DNA of 64,000 nt from Platycnemis pennipes. Lineage: Eukaryota > Arthropoda > Insecta > Odonata > Platycnemididae. The position numbers and the translations under genes were made by a program. Each line of letters opens with the position of its first letter. Position 1 is the stretch's first letter. The notes beneath the pieces are model-generated. The model did no database searches, was not told the DNA's origin, and saw only the letters and a list, made by a program, of their open reading frames with translations. The DNA is taken from positions 82,811,656 through 82,875,655 of the forward strand of contig OW121847.1 of assembly GCA_933228895.1 (NCBI GenBank). Direction: 5' to 3'. This document shows positions 22,700 through 34,651 of the stretch, one piece after another.

Positions 22700-25100
22700 T
22701 GCCAGAGTGCGGGGGCATTCGGCTGTCCCTCCTCCCGCAGTCGACGATTAAGGCGTCTATTTAGTGGAGTTTACTCAGGGTGGAGAGCACGCGCACGGTG
22801 AGTGACATGTTTGAGATTGGGATACTCCCGTCAGGTTACCAGAAGGGCGGACAATGGAAGAGGGAAATGGGATGGGTGGTAGCCCGTCGGGTTCCCTTTC
22901 CGCTCTCGACATCCTAGGTGCGCCGAGAGATGATTCAATACTCGACGTCTGGAAAGGAAGGAGGCGAGGCTATCATCGCCAACTCAGTGCTCGGGCCAGA
23001 GCACAACATTTTTCCCCCCGGCACTCCCCCTAACCTGTTCTCACTCCACCTCTCCCCACCATCCATCAACCGCCTTCCCAGACTCCCCTGACCCTCACAA
23101 TCTCTCCGCGCCCTCCCCTTCCACTCCATGCCCATCTAACCCAGCCTTTTTCTCCGGGGTAAAGGGTAAACGCTTTCACCGATTCCGGCTCCCCAAGAAA
23201 AACTACATTTCCGATTATTCCTCCTTCCTACCAGCAACCTGCGCCTAATTTGTTTCCCGTGCTCTTTCAAGCGCATCACTCAAAGTCAATCCGTTTTCCT
23301 CTTATCCCACCCTAAATGTCCACATTTATTCCTCACTGGAGCGTTTCGCTTTCCTTTGCTCCCTTCCCCAAATCCTATCCCTGGCTGCCTAATTGGTCTA
23401 TGGTTTTCCTTGAAGGCAGAGAGGATAATCATTTCTCCACTCCGATTGTAACATAACCTTCCATTCTTTCCTCGCTTCCCTTAACCATGGTTTAATTTCC
23501 CTCTATGGTTCAAGCAATGGAAAACATCAATCCCCTTTCAAAACTATTTCCATTATTTGGATTTCCTTTTCTCCTTCAGAGTGGAGTTACCATTTCCAAG
23601 CACACCTATTTCCTCCCTTACTTTCCACTGTCTGTTAGGCTCCAAGAACTCTCCCATCAATTACGTATTTTTGGTTCATCTTAATTTTTGAGCATCAAAT
23701 GAAGGAATTTAAAAAAGGGACACATTGCTGAAAGCAAAAATTTTTTTTAGCTCTACCCAGTCCAAGATATCCTTATTTCCGTATTAGCCAAAATGTTTAA
23801 GTCAGAACTGTTAGAGAAATACAACGTTTTCTGATTTTTCTCCAAAGAATCAAACTTCTACCATCTATTTTCACACGTCACCAAAATATTTCTCTTGCCC
23901 CTTCCTTCCTGAAAAGTTCAACCTCAAGGTGAAATAATCCATTATCACATCTTTGATAATAATTGTTGGGCCCATGAAAACACGTATGCAGTTAACCAAA
24001 CCGCTGAACCAACTAAATACATGGTCAATCTGAAAGATGGCTAATGTATTGCTGCGAGAGAAGTAAGTGGATTAGTAACACCGACTATGGAGCGCTATGA
24101 AGATTTGAATGTGATATGCACTGGTAACGAGAGATAAAACTTTTTAAAAAGTATACTAACTTCATGGGTAAAACCTACATCACACTTAATTGTTATGCGG
24201 TCGTTTTGTAATCTTTTTAAACTAGCAGCAAATAAAAAATAGTAACGACCATATATTTCAATATAAATTGCATATGATTAAGAATTACATTAACTGAATA
24301 CAAATGACTCAAGTCATTCTCAAAATCAATCAATCTCTAAAATCATTTATTTCAATTTAATATATCATAAAATTGTAAACTGAACACACCGGCTAAAAGT
24401 GTTAAAAACACTCGATCAACAGGTTAAACTTCTTCCATTCTGCAAAATATTTTATACTTAAAAAGCAGTTTATTATTGAAATCACTGCGAAAATTATGTT
24501 TTGAACGACTACCGCGATTTTTCCTGGAAGCGTTCTGCAATACCAAATAAATTTCCCTTACTCTCATAGTAATGTCATACTGTTATGCAATAAGTAGGAA
24601 TTCATTCTGGTTGAAGCATTCAAGAAAGACGCAAAGGAAGCTTAGATACGCGCTTTTAGTTTGTAAAACCTCCATAAGATTGATCAAGAGTAAATACGTC
24701 TAAGTAGATGGTGTTTTAAACATCAACTAAACATCAAAATAAATGTTAGCTAGGGGTGCTTGATTCTCCACGGGATTTCATTGACGTTCAATTTCATAGT
24801 ACATATTGTACCTACATGTAAAAATAAACCATGATAGCTAAAGCAGAAAGAGATTTAAGAGGGGACCATCGAAGGACATTGAAATAGGCTTTGATGTTAT
24901 TTACAGTTGGACGTTGATCATGCAAATGGAATGAATTTGCCTTTTTCATTCGGGAGAGCTTCAGCGCTTGCTTCTTTTTATATTTACTGTTGTCTTCTTG
25001 AAATAAATGGATCACGTTTGGGAGATTCTTCTCAAACATTGCGGCTTCTCGGAGCGCATACTCACAACTCCAGCAACGGAGCGTATTTATTACAACTCTT
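22700..25100. other. unassigned stretch
   Basis: No exons or repeat boundaries were recognised. A moderately GC-rich section at about 22700-23160 is followed by pyrimidine-rich and then AT-rich DNA. Open frames here are short and without motifs. Confidence 0.3.
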
Positions 25101-25124
25101 GTATTCATTCTCACGATAAGACGT

Positions 25125-25390
25125 CGATATGAGCCCACATGTAATGCGACAATCTAATGTGCCATATATTGAGACGTGATGGCCTGATGAAGATAGTCAT
25201 CAAGGGAAAAGAGAACGGAAAAGGAAGGTCTCGGATGAGATGCATGGAATAAGTTTTCAAGGATTTGAAAGAAGAATTAGTGGTGATGTATGTGTGAAGA
25301 GCCTGGCTGATTGGAGAATAGAGTCCAGAGCTGCGCGACAAACCAATTTGGGATTTTTGCCTCTTGATGATGATTAAATGCTGCTGCCCA
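25125..25390 (+). mobile_element. RTE/jockey-like LINE, 3' end fragment
   Basis: The end of the same family seen at 37.9, 45.8, 50.2 and 53.7 kb. Decayed versions of the family's GHIMRHDGLMK, GRPRIRY and SRAASNQ motifs can be followed in mixed frames, ending in CTTGATGATGATTAAA. It is short and full of frame breaks. The tail is built of GAT triplets, typical of this family. Confidence 0.65.
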
Positions 25391-25534
25391 TTTCTAGCCA
25401 TCTTCGATACCAATATATTTTCACGAGGCATAGAATCGAACTCATTCCTTTCGGTGTACGAACTCCTTAATAGAAACTCCCAGTCTCTTAGCAGATCTCA
25501 CTAAACCTCCGACTCGACTTCCCGGACACATGCG

Positions 25535-26262
25535 AGAGGATCCATAAGGTATTAGGTGTAACAATCACTAAAAATGTATCGTGCGGAAGACACATCCGGG
25601 AAATATGCGGCCGAGCGAAGAGAAAACTAGGATTTATAAAAAGAGTGCTTGGGAAATGTGATGAGAAGACAAAAGAGCGATTTTACTTTTCACTAGTTAG
25701 CCTTGAGTATGCAGCCAGGGTATGGGATCCTAATGAATCAGGTTTGATCAGAGAACTAGACAGTGTGCAGCGTATAGCAGCTAGGTTCGTTAAAAGGTGT
25801 TACGATAGGTTGAGTAGCGTTTCTGAATTAATAAAAGAATTAGGGTGGGAATCATTATCAGAGCGTAGGTTAAAGTACTGATTAAATCTCTTACAGAAAT
25901 TTCAATCGGATAGCTTTACTGAAGATGTTAGGAACATATTAAAAAACACCAGCGTATTATGCTATATTAGACTAGATATATAAGATTAGAGAGATCGATT
26001 GTCGTACTTATAGATTCAAAATAGCATTTTTCCCCCGTACTATAAGAGAACAGAATAGGCAGCATAGGAAAGGGATAGGTAGGGGGATTTTTGAGTAGTC
26101 TGCAGTGCATGATGCATGTATTAATCCCTTAAATACTATATATACTAACAATCTAGTTGCATGAGACCCTATAGTTGCTTGTTTGCATGTCAATAGTACA
26201 TGCTTGGTGATCTTCACCCCCTGCCACACACCCTCGCGTTGTCTTGCAGGGTATCGTGTAGA
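25535..26262 (+). mobile_element. CR1/L2-like LINE, 3' fragment (family B)
   Basis: Matches the family B copy at 41985-43125 closely. The frame 25645-25881 reads LGKCDEKTKERFYFSLV, VWDPNESGLIRELDSVQR and ERRLKY before a stop that replaces a Phe codon. Decayed sequence leads to the shared 3' UTR (26200-26250) and the GTAGATGTAT tail. It is 5'-truncated upstream of the YLGVTITK motif. No catalytic residues are present. Confidence 0.85.
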
Positions 26263-26589
26263 TGTATATCCCTCCTTTCCCGGGGCAAAGTTCCTCTCTC
26301 CGTTCAACCCGGCCGCTTTTCCTCCTCCGGCCCGGACCCAACTTTTCCATTACCCCGCGACCACTGGCTCGCATCTCCCTAATCACTCACTCGTCCCTCC
26401 CATCTTCGGCCCCGGGGTCGGCGGGAAAGCATCCCTGTACGCGAGGAAGGGTCGGGGGCAGCGAGAGGACTCCCTTATTTCCGGCCTCATCAAAAACATG
26501 AGGGCCATTGTTTAGGGTCCTAGAGAGCGACCCAGAGAGCGTCTTACTGTCTTAGAGAGCAGAGTTCGCGTTCTAAACACGATTTTATC

Positions 26590-26877
26590 TAGGAGAATCG
26601 GGTTTGAATCACCGTCAGATTACTGGTTTACGCACCTTGAGAGCCCGAGTTCGTATCCCGGCAGTAGGAGGGATATTTTATGGGTAGAGAGGAGGGAGGG
26701 TTGAGAGAAATCCGGCGTCAATATCAGCCAACTCTCAACGAAATACGTCGATGGAGGCCGTGGGTTATCGTCCCATCCGACGGATGGAGAACTGAACTTG
26801 AGCCCACATGTGAAGAGAATTCCAAGTTCAACACTCCATCTGTCGGATAGGACTTGAAATCGAATGTCTCTTGATAC
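26590..26877 (+). repeat. tRNA-derived SINE with inverted body motifs
   Basis: A tRNA-like head (A-box-like CTGGTTTACGCACC, B box GAGTTCGTATCCC) at 26622-26665 leads into the same body as the 3.4-kb SINE. At 26775-26865 the motif CCATCCGACGGATGG with ACTGAACTTGAG is followed by an inverted version, so the body can fold back on itself or two copies meet. A mariner is inserted immediately downstream. Confidence 0.55.
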
Positions 26878-26879
26878 TA

Positions 26880-27838
26880 CAGGGTGCATTCCGAAAGTAA
26901 TGCAATTGAATTTCCCGCACAGCTCCTGTTGGTCGGAGTGGGATCGGACCACTTGGAGTAGGTGGCGGGGACGATAAGCTTTGCCGCAAAACCTATCTCA
27001 GTGCTCTCCAAGCTGTAGAAGCTGCAGGACACCAGTTATTGTAAACCTCTGCGCGCCGACCGTGTCACGGAAAAAATGGAATCGACGATCGAGCAATGTT
27101 ACGCGATTAAGTTTTGTGCTAAACTGAAAAAATCTCTTGACGAGACTAACAAAATGATTTGTGAGGCTTACGGGGACTATAGGACTCTACTTCGTCCTAC
27201 TCACAAGTTTAGAGGTGGTTATAATGGCACACCAACTCTGAGTGGCACACCAACCAGTCCCCCAAGCACAAAAAGGCAAGAATGAGCAAATCAAAAGTGA
27301 AAACAATGCTCCTTGTCTTTTTCGACAGCAAAGGAGTGGTCCATAAGAAGTTTGTTCCTTAAGGACAGACATTTAACGCTGCCCACTACGTGGATGTGGT
27401 CGGAAGGCTCCGAAAAAGGGTCGTCAGGACGAGAAATGGCATCTCCACTACCTGGCAACTCCATCACGACAACGTGCCATGCCACAACGCACTACGAGTC
27501 CGCGAGTTCCTGGCCAAACATCAGGTGCCAATGCTGCCCCACCCCCCCTATAGTCCTGACGTCGCCCCAGCAGACTTCTTTTTGTTCCCTTGGATTAAAG
27601 CAATCCTGAAAGGAACCCATTTTTCGTCCATAGAAGAAATCAAATTAGCCGTGACGAAGACCTTGCGAGAGGTCCCCGAAGACGCCTTCCAGGGCACGCA
27701 GGGCTCATGGCAGAGTCGCTGGAAAAAATGTGTAGAGGCCCAAGGACAGTACTTTGAAGAATTTTAAGTGTTTGCGCAAATCTGTTCAATAAATTACTTT
27801 AAAAAATAATAATTGCATTACTTTCGGAACGCACCCTG
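26880..27838 (+). mobile_element. mariner DNA transposon, internally deleted
   Basis: The ends are 28-bp terminal inverted repeats with one mismatch (CAGGGTGCATTCCGAAAGTA at the left). They are flanked by a TA duplication (26878-26879 and 27839-27840), the Tc1/mariner hallmark. At 959 bp it is shorter than the roughly 1.3 kb usual for mariners with full transposases. Both ends are intact, so this copy could still be recognised by a transposase supplied elsewhere, which is an inference. Confidence 0.93.
27076..27767 (+). pseudogene. mariner transposase, deleted and frameshifted
   Basis: The first part (27076-27180) reads QCYAIKFCAKLKKSLDET, the N-terminal helix-turn-helix that binds the repeats. 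The sequence then jumps to the linker EWHTNQSPKHKKARMSKSKV, so the second half of the DNA-binding domain and the first catalytic Asp region (DEKW) are missing. From 27390 the frame is open to the natural end. It holds LHHDNVPCHNA with the second Asp and YSPDVAPADFFLFP with the third, 34 residues apart, giving the D34D signature. A stop (TAA, about 27359) sits where mariners have FVPxGQT. It cannot make a working enzyme. Confidence 0.9.
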
Positions 27839-27840
27839 TA

Positions 27841-29025
27841 TTTGTACAAATCATGACGCTATATTTTCTACACCCTCCCTCTCCCCTCATTGCTACAACT
27901 GCCTTACATCTAGGGAATATGTAACACAGTTGTAACAACAAAGGTGAAACACAGTTTTATCATCGTGTTTGATTAAAAACGTGGGATAGGGAATCCATTG
28001 TTTCTATTATTTTATTCAATGATGAAGATTGAAATTGTTAGAGTGATGAAGAAGCGACGTTACCAAAGAATGAAGGTGAATTAGCGGAATTAAATAATTA
28101 CTCCGATCAATTTCCTTGCTCGGATGAATTGAAGATGATTGATCTAGTGAAACTCTGGGTGGAGAGATGCCCGCAGCAGTAAGAATGTTATAAAGCCGCA
28201 GCTAAAGTATGGCTGCATTTCGAAAATAGTACAAGTATTGCTTTAATTTGAGATTAATCTATGAGTGACCTCGAAAACAAGTGTTCAGGTATTAAATTAA
28301 ATATTAGTGAAATTGACCGATAAATTTAAAATCTGCATTTGATGAAATAAAAATAGTCATACCATTAATTCTCTTTTATTACTTTCAAATGGAAAATTCC
28401 ATCTCAATGTAAGGCTCATTAAGTAAAAGACCGTAGCTCAAGAATGTAGCTATAGTAAGTTAAGGTAAATTTGGAACAAAATGTTATGATATCATTCGTA
28501 TTTAGTTTCTCAACCCATGAGATTAAATCAATGAGATCTTCACAGCCTTTTGAGATGATGGTTCTACTAAATGAAAAGATAACGTTTTAATCATCCTACG
28601 ATTAAGTTCTCACGAACAACTTTTTCTTGTGTGCTCCCTACTCATGAAATGAGTTAGATGAAAAGTCTCACCGACTAAAATTAAGAAAATTTCCTTCGAA
28701 CCCTTTAAAAATAAAGGAATAAATATGGCATTAAATTCAGCGAATAAATTAATCATAAATCGAACCTATCACTATAAAGTATGAACTGATTAGCATTCAG
28801 GTGCCATTATTTGGAAATCGCCTTACGTAAAATGACACCCCAAAATTGAGTTGTTGGTCATAGTATTACTTACCTTACTTTAACTTTTTTCAATTAGTAT
28901 TTTTATTTTCTGGCATTATTACAAATGAGGTAAGTAGAAGGTGTGAAATGCTCCCATAGAAAGTTGGCAAATAATATCATAGTAGTCTGTGAATTATTTG
29001 ACCCTGATGATGAGAGAGATAGGAC
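27841..29025. other. unassigned AT-rich stretch
   Basis: No gene seen. An open run of about 50 codons at 28043-28183 (reading NEGELAELNNYSDQFPCSDE) has no recognised family and stops on both sides. It could be a decayed exon or element. Confidence 0.3.
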
Positions 29026-29029
29026 TGGA

Positions 29030-30557
29030 AAGCAGCCGATGTAACACCCATTTTTAAAAGTGGCGATAGGGAGCAGCCATCTAACTACAGACCTATATCC
29101 CTCACATCCATTTCATGCAAGGTCCTAGAACATATAATTGTCAGTTCAGTCATGGGACACCTAGATAGCCAGAATTTATTGTCCAATGTCCAGCATGGCT
29201 TCCGAAAGAGCAGATCGTGTGAAACTCAACTTGCTCTCTTTTCCCACGATATTTTAGTTTCTGGCGAAAATAATATTCCAGTGGATGCTATATTTCTCGA
29301 CTTCAAGAAGGTTTTGGACAAGGTTTCTCACAGCAAACTAATTTTGAAGTTAAAATCTTATGGGTTAGACAGTAACATTATATCATGGATTAATGATTTT
29401 CTGCATGATCGGGTTCAAAGGGTTGTTTTGGACGGTGTTTCCTCACCGGCAATTAAAGTCACTTCGGGTGTCCCACAAGGTAGTGTGATAGGTCCACTCC
29501 TATTCCTTTTGTATATTAATGATATCCAAAAGGTGGTAAAAAGTAAGCTTCGTCTATTTGCCGATGACGCAGTAGTGTACAGGGAAATTCTATGCCCGAA
29601 CGATAAAGAATATTTAAATACTGACCTACAAGCAATTGAAACTTGGTGTGATACATGGCAGTTAGAATTAAACTTTAAAAAATGTCTTGTAATGAATTTA
29701 TGGAAAAAGAATAGCTCTCCTCCTACCACTTACAAAATAAGTAATAATGAATTAACAAACGTGGAATCCATTAAATATCTTGGAATAAGACTGACAAATG
29801 ATCTTTCCTGGGGTAAACACATTCGTGAAATAATGGGTCAAGCGAATCGCAAACTGGGTTTCATTAAAAGAGTATTGGGTAAATGTGACGATCATGTACG
29901 AGAAATCAGCTACTTTTCCCTTGTTAGACCTCATTTGGAATATGCTGCCAGTGTATGGGATCCCTACGAAATCGGTCTAAGTAATGAACTTGAACGTGTG
30001 CAGCGAAGATCGGCAAGATTTGTAAAGGGACGATACGATAATTATATTAGCGTAACCAGTCTATTAAATGAATTGAAATGGGAATCATTGTTAGATCGCA
30101 GGTTGAAATTTAGACTTAATCTCTTAAACAAATTCCAAGGCAATATTTTCAGTGATGATGTTAAAAATATTTTACGAACCCCAACTTACTATGGCAGACT
30201 GGACCATAATCATAAAGTTAGAGAAATTGATTGCCGAACTGACCGATTCAAAATGTCCTTTTTCCCTCGCACAATAAGAGATACGAATAACGGTAAATAT
30301 GTCCTATCGGAGAGTAGCAATGAATAGCATTGGTAGCTGCATGTTGGTATGAGTACTTAAAGCTAACCCTACTAACAGAATGTTTTTGCATGTTTGCTTT
30401 GCAATTTCTATCTTTTTTAAATAGTGTAGTTCTGACTACTTTATTAATACTATTCCTTTTTTATGCATGATATGTAGTGCATGTTTGGTGAGAAATCACC
30501 CCCTGCCACACACCCTTGTGGTGGCTTGCAGGGTATTATGTAGATGTAGATGTAGAT
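29030..30557 (+). mobile_element. CR1/L2-like LINE, 5'-truncated (family A)
   Basis: The best-preserved LINE of the window. It starts within the reverse transcriptase (WKAADVTPIFKSGD at about 29031) and runs through the stop at 30327 to a 3' UTR and the (GTAGAT)n tail at 30537-30557. GATGAGAGA occurs at both junctions (about 29009 and 30552) and may be the target duplication, though it partly overlaps the tail. No endonuclease region is present, so this is a dead-on-arrival copy. Confidence 0.93.
29152..30327 (+). CDS. LINE reverse transcriptase, C-terminal 391 codons
   Basis: The open frame is intact from the first Met, but the real coding sequence continues upstream in frame to about 29031. 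Landmarks: HGFRKSRSCETQLALF (residues 16-31), AIFLDFKKVLDKVSHSKL (RT region with the first Asp, about 46-63), SGVPQGSVIGPLLFLLYIND (about 106-125) and FADDAVVY (catalytic Asp pair, about 137-144). After these come LELNFKKC, KYLGIRLTNDLSW and the long C-terminal region with VRPHLEYAASVWDPYE. FADD and this tail are typical of CR1/L2/Daphne-type elements. The enzyme copies element RNA at nicked chromosomal DNA. The frame looks undamaged, so insertion is probably recent, but the protein lacks its N-terminal fingers and endonuclease. Confidence 0.9.
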   Translation: MGHLDSQNLLSNVQHGFRKSRSCETQLALFSHDILVSGENNIPVDAIFLDFKKVLDKVSHSKLILKLKSYGLDSNIISWINDFLHDRVQRVVLDGVSSPAIKVTSGVPQGSVIGPLLFLLYINDIQKVVKSKLRLFADDAVVYREILCPNDKEYLNTDLQAIETWCDTWQLELNFKKCLVMNLWKKNSSPPTTYKISNNELTNVESIKYLGIRLTNDLSWGKHIREIMGQANRKLGFIKRVLGKCDDHVREISYFSLVRPHLEYAASVWDPYEIGLSNELERVQRRSARFVKGRYDNYISVTSLLNELKWESLLDRRLKFRLNLLNKFQGNIFSDDVKNILRTPTYYGRLDHNHKVREIDCRTDRFKMSFFPRTIRDTNNGKYVLSESSNE

Positions 30558-30559
30558 GA

Positions 30560-32940
30560 GAGATGTAATAATTTTGCAAAGGAAAGTTGGCACTATACAT
30601 TTTCAGTTGAAACTACAGTTGAGGATCATGTTGCATCACTCATTTTTTTAATAACTCTAGTCACACAAAAAAATGTCGTTCTCCGTTTTATTTAAGGAAC
30701 AATGAATACATTCCGAACTGACAAGATTTCTGCACACGAAATCCTCCATAAAAATATTTAATTTTTGGTCAACGACCGAACTGAATCTGGTGAAGTTACA
30801 AGGTAGAAAAAAGTAAGGCAGACAGAGTGCACTCTTCTCTTCGCGACGGACGAAGCCTCACGCTTCACGGGGCGTTCCTCCGTGCTCACCTGAAGTGCGG
30901 GAGGCGAGAGAGGAGGGATTAAGGGAGATATTTCAGAGGACTTCACGATTTGGGGAACACAGCCCAGAATTTTTTCTACGAGTTCTCGCAAACGAGCCTT
31001 CTTTCGTGAGGGTGTGGTCTGTAACGATGGACTACTTCAAAAATTTCCCGGTGGAGGATGATGCTGGGGCAATCACCCGGGCGTGTGAAACACCACCTTG
31101 GGGAACACATTTATAACAGCCCTGGCGGTATGCGACCGCGTGAAGAAAAAAGAACCATTCCATCAATTTTCAATTCCTCGGGTAAACAGCTGCGCATTCC
31201 ACGTTGAAGAACATTAAATTTAATAACACGTCATTAAAAATAACTTCCTGGGTTCCAGATAGGATGAGGAAAAAAAGAGAGCGCGGAATGAGGCGTTCTT
31301 TTCCTTGCCGTCAATCGGAATTCCTTCGTACAACTGAAGAAGGTAAATTATATTAGAGTTATGTTCCAATATCGATGTAGATTGATTTTTAAAGGTTATG
31401 AAAAATAATATTTTCGTTGGTTTCCATTTTCCCTGGCCGTTGAAAATCAATCAAAAAGAGACATCCACCCCATCCGCCCTTGCTATAATGGAATCTTAAG
31501 GGAAGGGGGAGAGGGTCGCGTGTTCCTCAAGACTTATCCTTTCGGGCCGGTATTCAAATGCTCCTATATGCTTCCTATTTCTCAACTTGGAATGCATTCT
31601 CCTTCACTCCCTCCCCTATTTAATCTTCTTTCAACCTCCATCTCTTCCTCACTCACGAAAAGAAAATTCACCTTTACTCGTTTCTTTCAACCAAAGAAAC
31701 ACATTAGGAGTCATCTAAATCTCTTACGCCAAGACATGTCGACTCCCGAAAAAAATGCCCTATGTATACTATTGCAGTCGTGAAGTAATGTAAGTCTTCT
31801 TTGAAGCACAGACGCAGTGAATTTTGAGGATGCTAAAGTATTCAGATTCCTATAACCACGTAAATATTCACTCATGTAAAATGATTGAGCTCCTACAAAC
31901 TACGTGGTATAAATTTCTCATTTTTGTGAAATTCCTTCATTATTTTACAACCAAGTTTTCCATTATGATTATTTTTGTATTTTAAAAAACAGACTCGTGC
32001 CCTCGAATTCATCATCATCTTCACGACAAAAAATTTCTCAGTTATATGTAATAATGCACTCACGTTCTTCTTTAGATAACCTTCACTTCAAATAAATCGA
32101 TATTTATTGTATTTCACCTGCCGAAATTGAGCATTCAATGTGCGATCGAGCGCATGAGAAATGCAATTGACCTTCAGCTTTCGGAAATGTTTCGATTTCG
32201 AGCATAAGTTGTTTAAACAACTTTCCCCTAACCTAGCCGGTCCAATAGGCCGACAAATTTTGCCTAAAGGGAGAGAGTAGTATGCCTTCTGATTTTTAAT
32301 TTATTGTCAACTCAACGAGATATCTCATTTCAAAAGGGAAAATTTCCAGTAACCACCAAGATCTCACTAAAAAACCGGATTTCTTAATTTTCGCTGCTTC
32401 CTTTGAAGTAAAGAAGCTAATATATGCATGTATGTTGCAAAAATACAAGGCGTGGCTAGTAGGGAAAGGTTCGAGTCGAATACGAAGACAAACTTCATAG
32501 TTTTACTCCATTCATAATTTCGAAAGATAAATTGCGTTCCGATTATGTATAAAAGTCAGATTAATTCTTTTAAATCATTAATAGTGTTTCTATTCTATTG
32601 TCGTCATGCATTCCCTCCGTTCCATGCTAATTAAATTAAATTATGATACTCATTCCTTCCTTAGACCTTCCTGCATTTGGCCAACGCACATGTCCTTTGG
32701 TCTTCTTGGTGGGATCTTTCCTTACGTTTGCATCCTACAGCATTCCTAAACGATTTATAATATCTGGTTGTGACTGATTACCAACTTTTCTGTTGAACTT
32801 CACACTTTAATAAACTTCCTGCTTACGATCTTATGCCTATAATATAATTGGAATGTTTCTATTGCAATTTATGGCATAGCCGAAACATTTTTAAGCTTGC
32901 GATAGTCAAATGAATAGCTGACCGAAGATTTTTGCATCGT
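30560..32940. other. unassigned stretch
   Basis: Apart from a mildly GC-rich section at about 30840-31090, no gene, exon or repeat was recognised. Confidence 0.3.
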
Positions 32941-32948
32941 TGATCATA

Positions 32949-33089
32949 TCCAGGTGTCACTTTCGGGATATGAGTCGTAGATAGCAAGACGACATGAGAA
33001 TCATTTCCCGGATGATGCGTCCTGCAACGGTCGCGAAAGCGTGGACGACAATGCTATCTACGCAGGAGATCCAGAAAGTGACAACTGGA
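32949..33089. repeat. foldback element, 43-bp arms
   Basis: Arms 32949-32991 and 33046-33089 are imperfect inverted copies sharing strings such as GTCACTTTC and GTAGATAGCA. The 54-bp centre contains GGATGATGCGTC...GTCGCGAAA, which recalls a hammerhead core but lacks the required C-U pair at its start and a legal cleavage triplet. It is probably a small MITE. Confidence 0.55.
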
Positions 33090-33229
33090 TAGGCAAATGA
33101 ATAATGTAGAGCTATGGAAATCTGCAAGGTAGGAAATAAAGCAACGCCCCGAAACGCGTAGTTGTTTCGTGAAATTTCGAAAGTTCATTTTCGTACTCAA
33201 ACTGTTTCACGCGGAGCGGCGTAAATAAA

Positions 33230-33600
33230 TGAAATCGCCCCGCGGTGGGACTCGTTGCTCGGCAACGTCATAGGGATCGGAATCCTTCGACTCCGAGGCC
33301 GCGAACAAAAGCGAGCGAAAGGTGGTTTCGCGTGCTTTCACTTCACGGAGAGGGATGGTACTTTCTCGAGGTCTCATGGGGTTGGTCGGGGTGGGATGAA
33401 GAGGGCGGGAATGCACACCAACATCCATCCTTTCCCTCTCGCCCGTGAATTGGCCCTCTCGCGTGGACCAAGGCACGCGTGCTCCCCCCGCCGAGAAATT
33501 CGACGGTTTTCGTCCATGCTCCCGCGGATCTCCCCGAGCAGGGCTCTCACGGCACTCCGACTGACGACGGACACCGGTGGGAAAAAAAAGTGCTGGTGAG
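33230..33600. other. GC-rich, CpG-containing block
   Basis: A sharp rise in GC and CG dinucleotides. Open frames on both strands (including 200 codons at 33207-33809 minus) have no motifs. It may be a promoter. A TATATATATACAC run lies downstream at about 33725-33738. Confidence 0.35.
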
Positions 33601-34030
33601 CAGTATAGTTGGCAGGGAGTGAGTGACCTGCCCGACCGGACCACTTTCTTCGAGCTGACTAAAAACAAAACAGAACTGGGAAAAAAAGGCTTGGGGTTGA
33701 TGCTTTCGAGAAGCTGCCGAGATTTATATATATATACACGCGTTTTTTGTTCTCTCCCGGTGTTCCTCTCTGGAGCGTATCCACAGCGACTTCGGAATTC
33801 GCCTTTCACTTCTCAAAGATATCTCGCGTAACCAGTCCGAAATTTTCGGGAAGTTCCGGAAGGAAGATTTGACACGTCTATTTATTTTCTTTGGGCCTCA
33901 AAAAGCCTTTTCCCTTCTTCCGGCTCTCAAATTCAAGGCGGAAGGAGTACAGTCAGCGTCATCGATTGTAAATAACGCTTCTCTCTCGACAGCTTCAAGT
34001 AGTAGTAGAATCAGGTAATTAGGTGCTCTA
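33464..34030. repeat. split duplication, copy with insert
   Basis: Segments 33464-33512 and 33972-34023 both have close matches in 34654-34785, where they lie almost side by side. Here about 450 bp separates them. Shared strings include GGCACGCGTG, CCCCCCGCCGAG, AACGCTTCTCTCTC and CTTCAAGTAGTAGTA. Confidence 0.6.
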
Positions 34031-34189
34031 AAACTACGGTTGGATCGTATCGTCTACCGTAGCTTCATCCTGAACCGAATTCTAAAAAAATCAGTGTTTA
34101 ACCCGAAGGTTGGTTTTTGATAGTTGAGGTAAAGCTTACCACGCGAATCCAATTGATTTCTTTGTGCCACCTGCAATTACCTACTAATT

Positions 34190-34420
34190 TCTGACACGCA
34201 GAAAATAGAATCGCGAGGTAATTTTAGGTGGGCGGTGTCCAGAAAGCTTCTGTCCGGGATCTGAACGCGGGGCCCTCCGGTCTATAGCCCAGCACTCTAC
34301 CAACTTAGCCACCACCGAATCCTAACACCAGCATAAAATCATAATTCTCCGGGTGGTATTCGAATCTGCAACATTTGGCTTGCCAGCGCGTTGTCAACCA
34401 GAAAACCGCGACCGGCTCGA
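34190..34420 (-). repeat. two tRNA-like SINE heads
   Basis: On the minus strand, 34263-34318 has TGGCTAAGTTGGTAGAGTG (A box) and GCGTTCAGATCCC (B box). At 34345-34420 there is TCTGGTTGACAACGCGC and AGATTCGAATACC. Both have tRNA-like spacing. Neither gives a clean anticodon arm, so they are more likely SINE heads than tRNA genes. Confidence 0.5.
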
Positions 34421-34651
34421 CATTTACAATTCAGAAGTGCTTATTCTTTAGGCGAGTTTACCGCGAGGAAGTTACTTTGTGAGCACTATGGGAATAACAA
34501 CAACTTCGTCTCATCGAGTAAGGAGAAATACGCGACTAAAATGCACCACAGCACTCCTGATGGTGCGTAATAATTTCTCAAGGTAACGTAACGTATCACA
34601 AGGCAGATAAATCATAATCATTTCTGGTTGGGGTGGGGACGAAGGCCCTCT

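Noticed and set aside
33135..33160. CCCGAAACGCGTAG, a GAAA plus palindromic ACGCGU plus A, like a hammerhead 3' half
   Set aside because: No CUGANGA box or stem II precedes it within a suitable distance.
33207..33809. 200-codon open frame on the minus strand
   Set aside because: It spans a GC-rich block and a TATATA run, with no motif or splice support.
34263..34318. Possible true tRNA gene on the minus strand
   Set aside because: Good A and B boxes, but the anticodon stem does not pair convincingly. It is kept as a SINE head.
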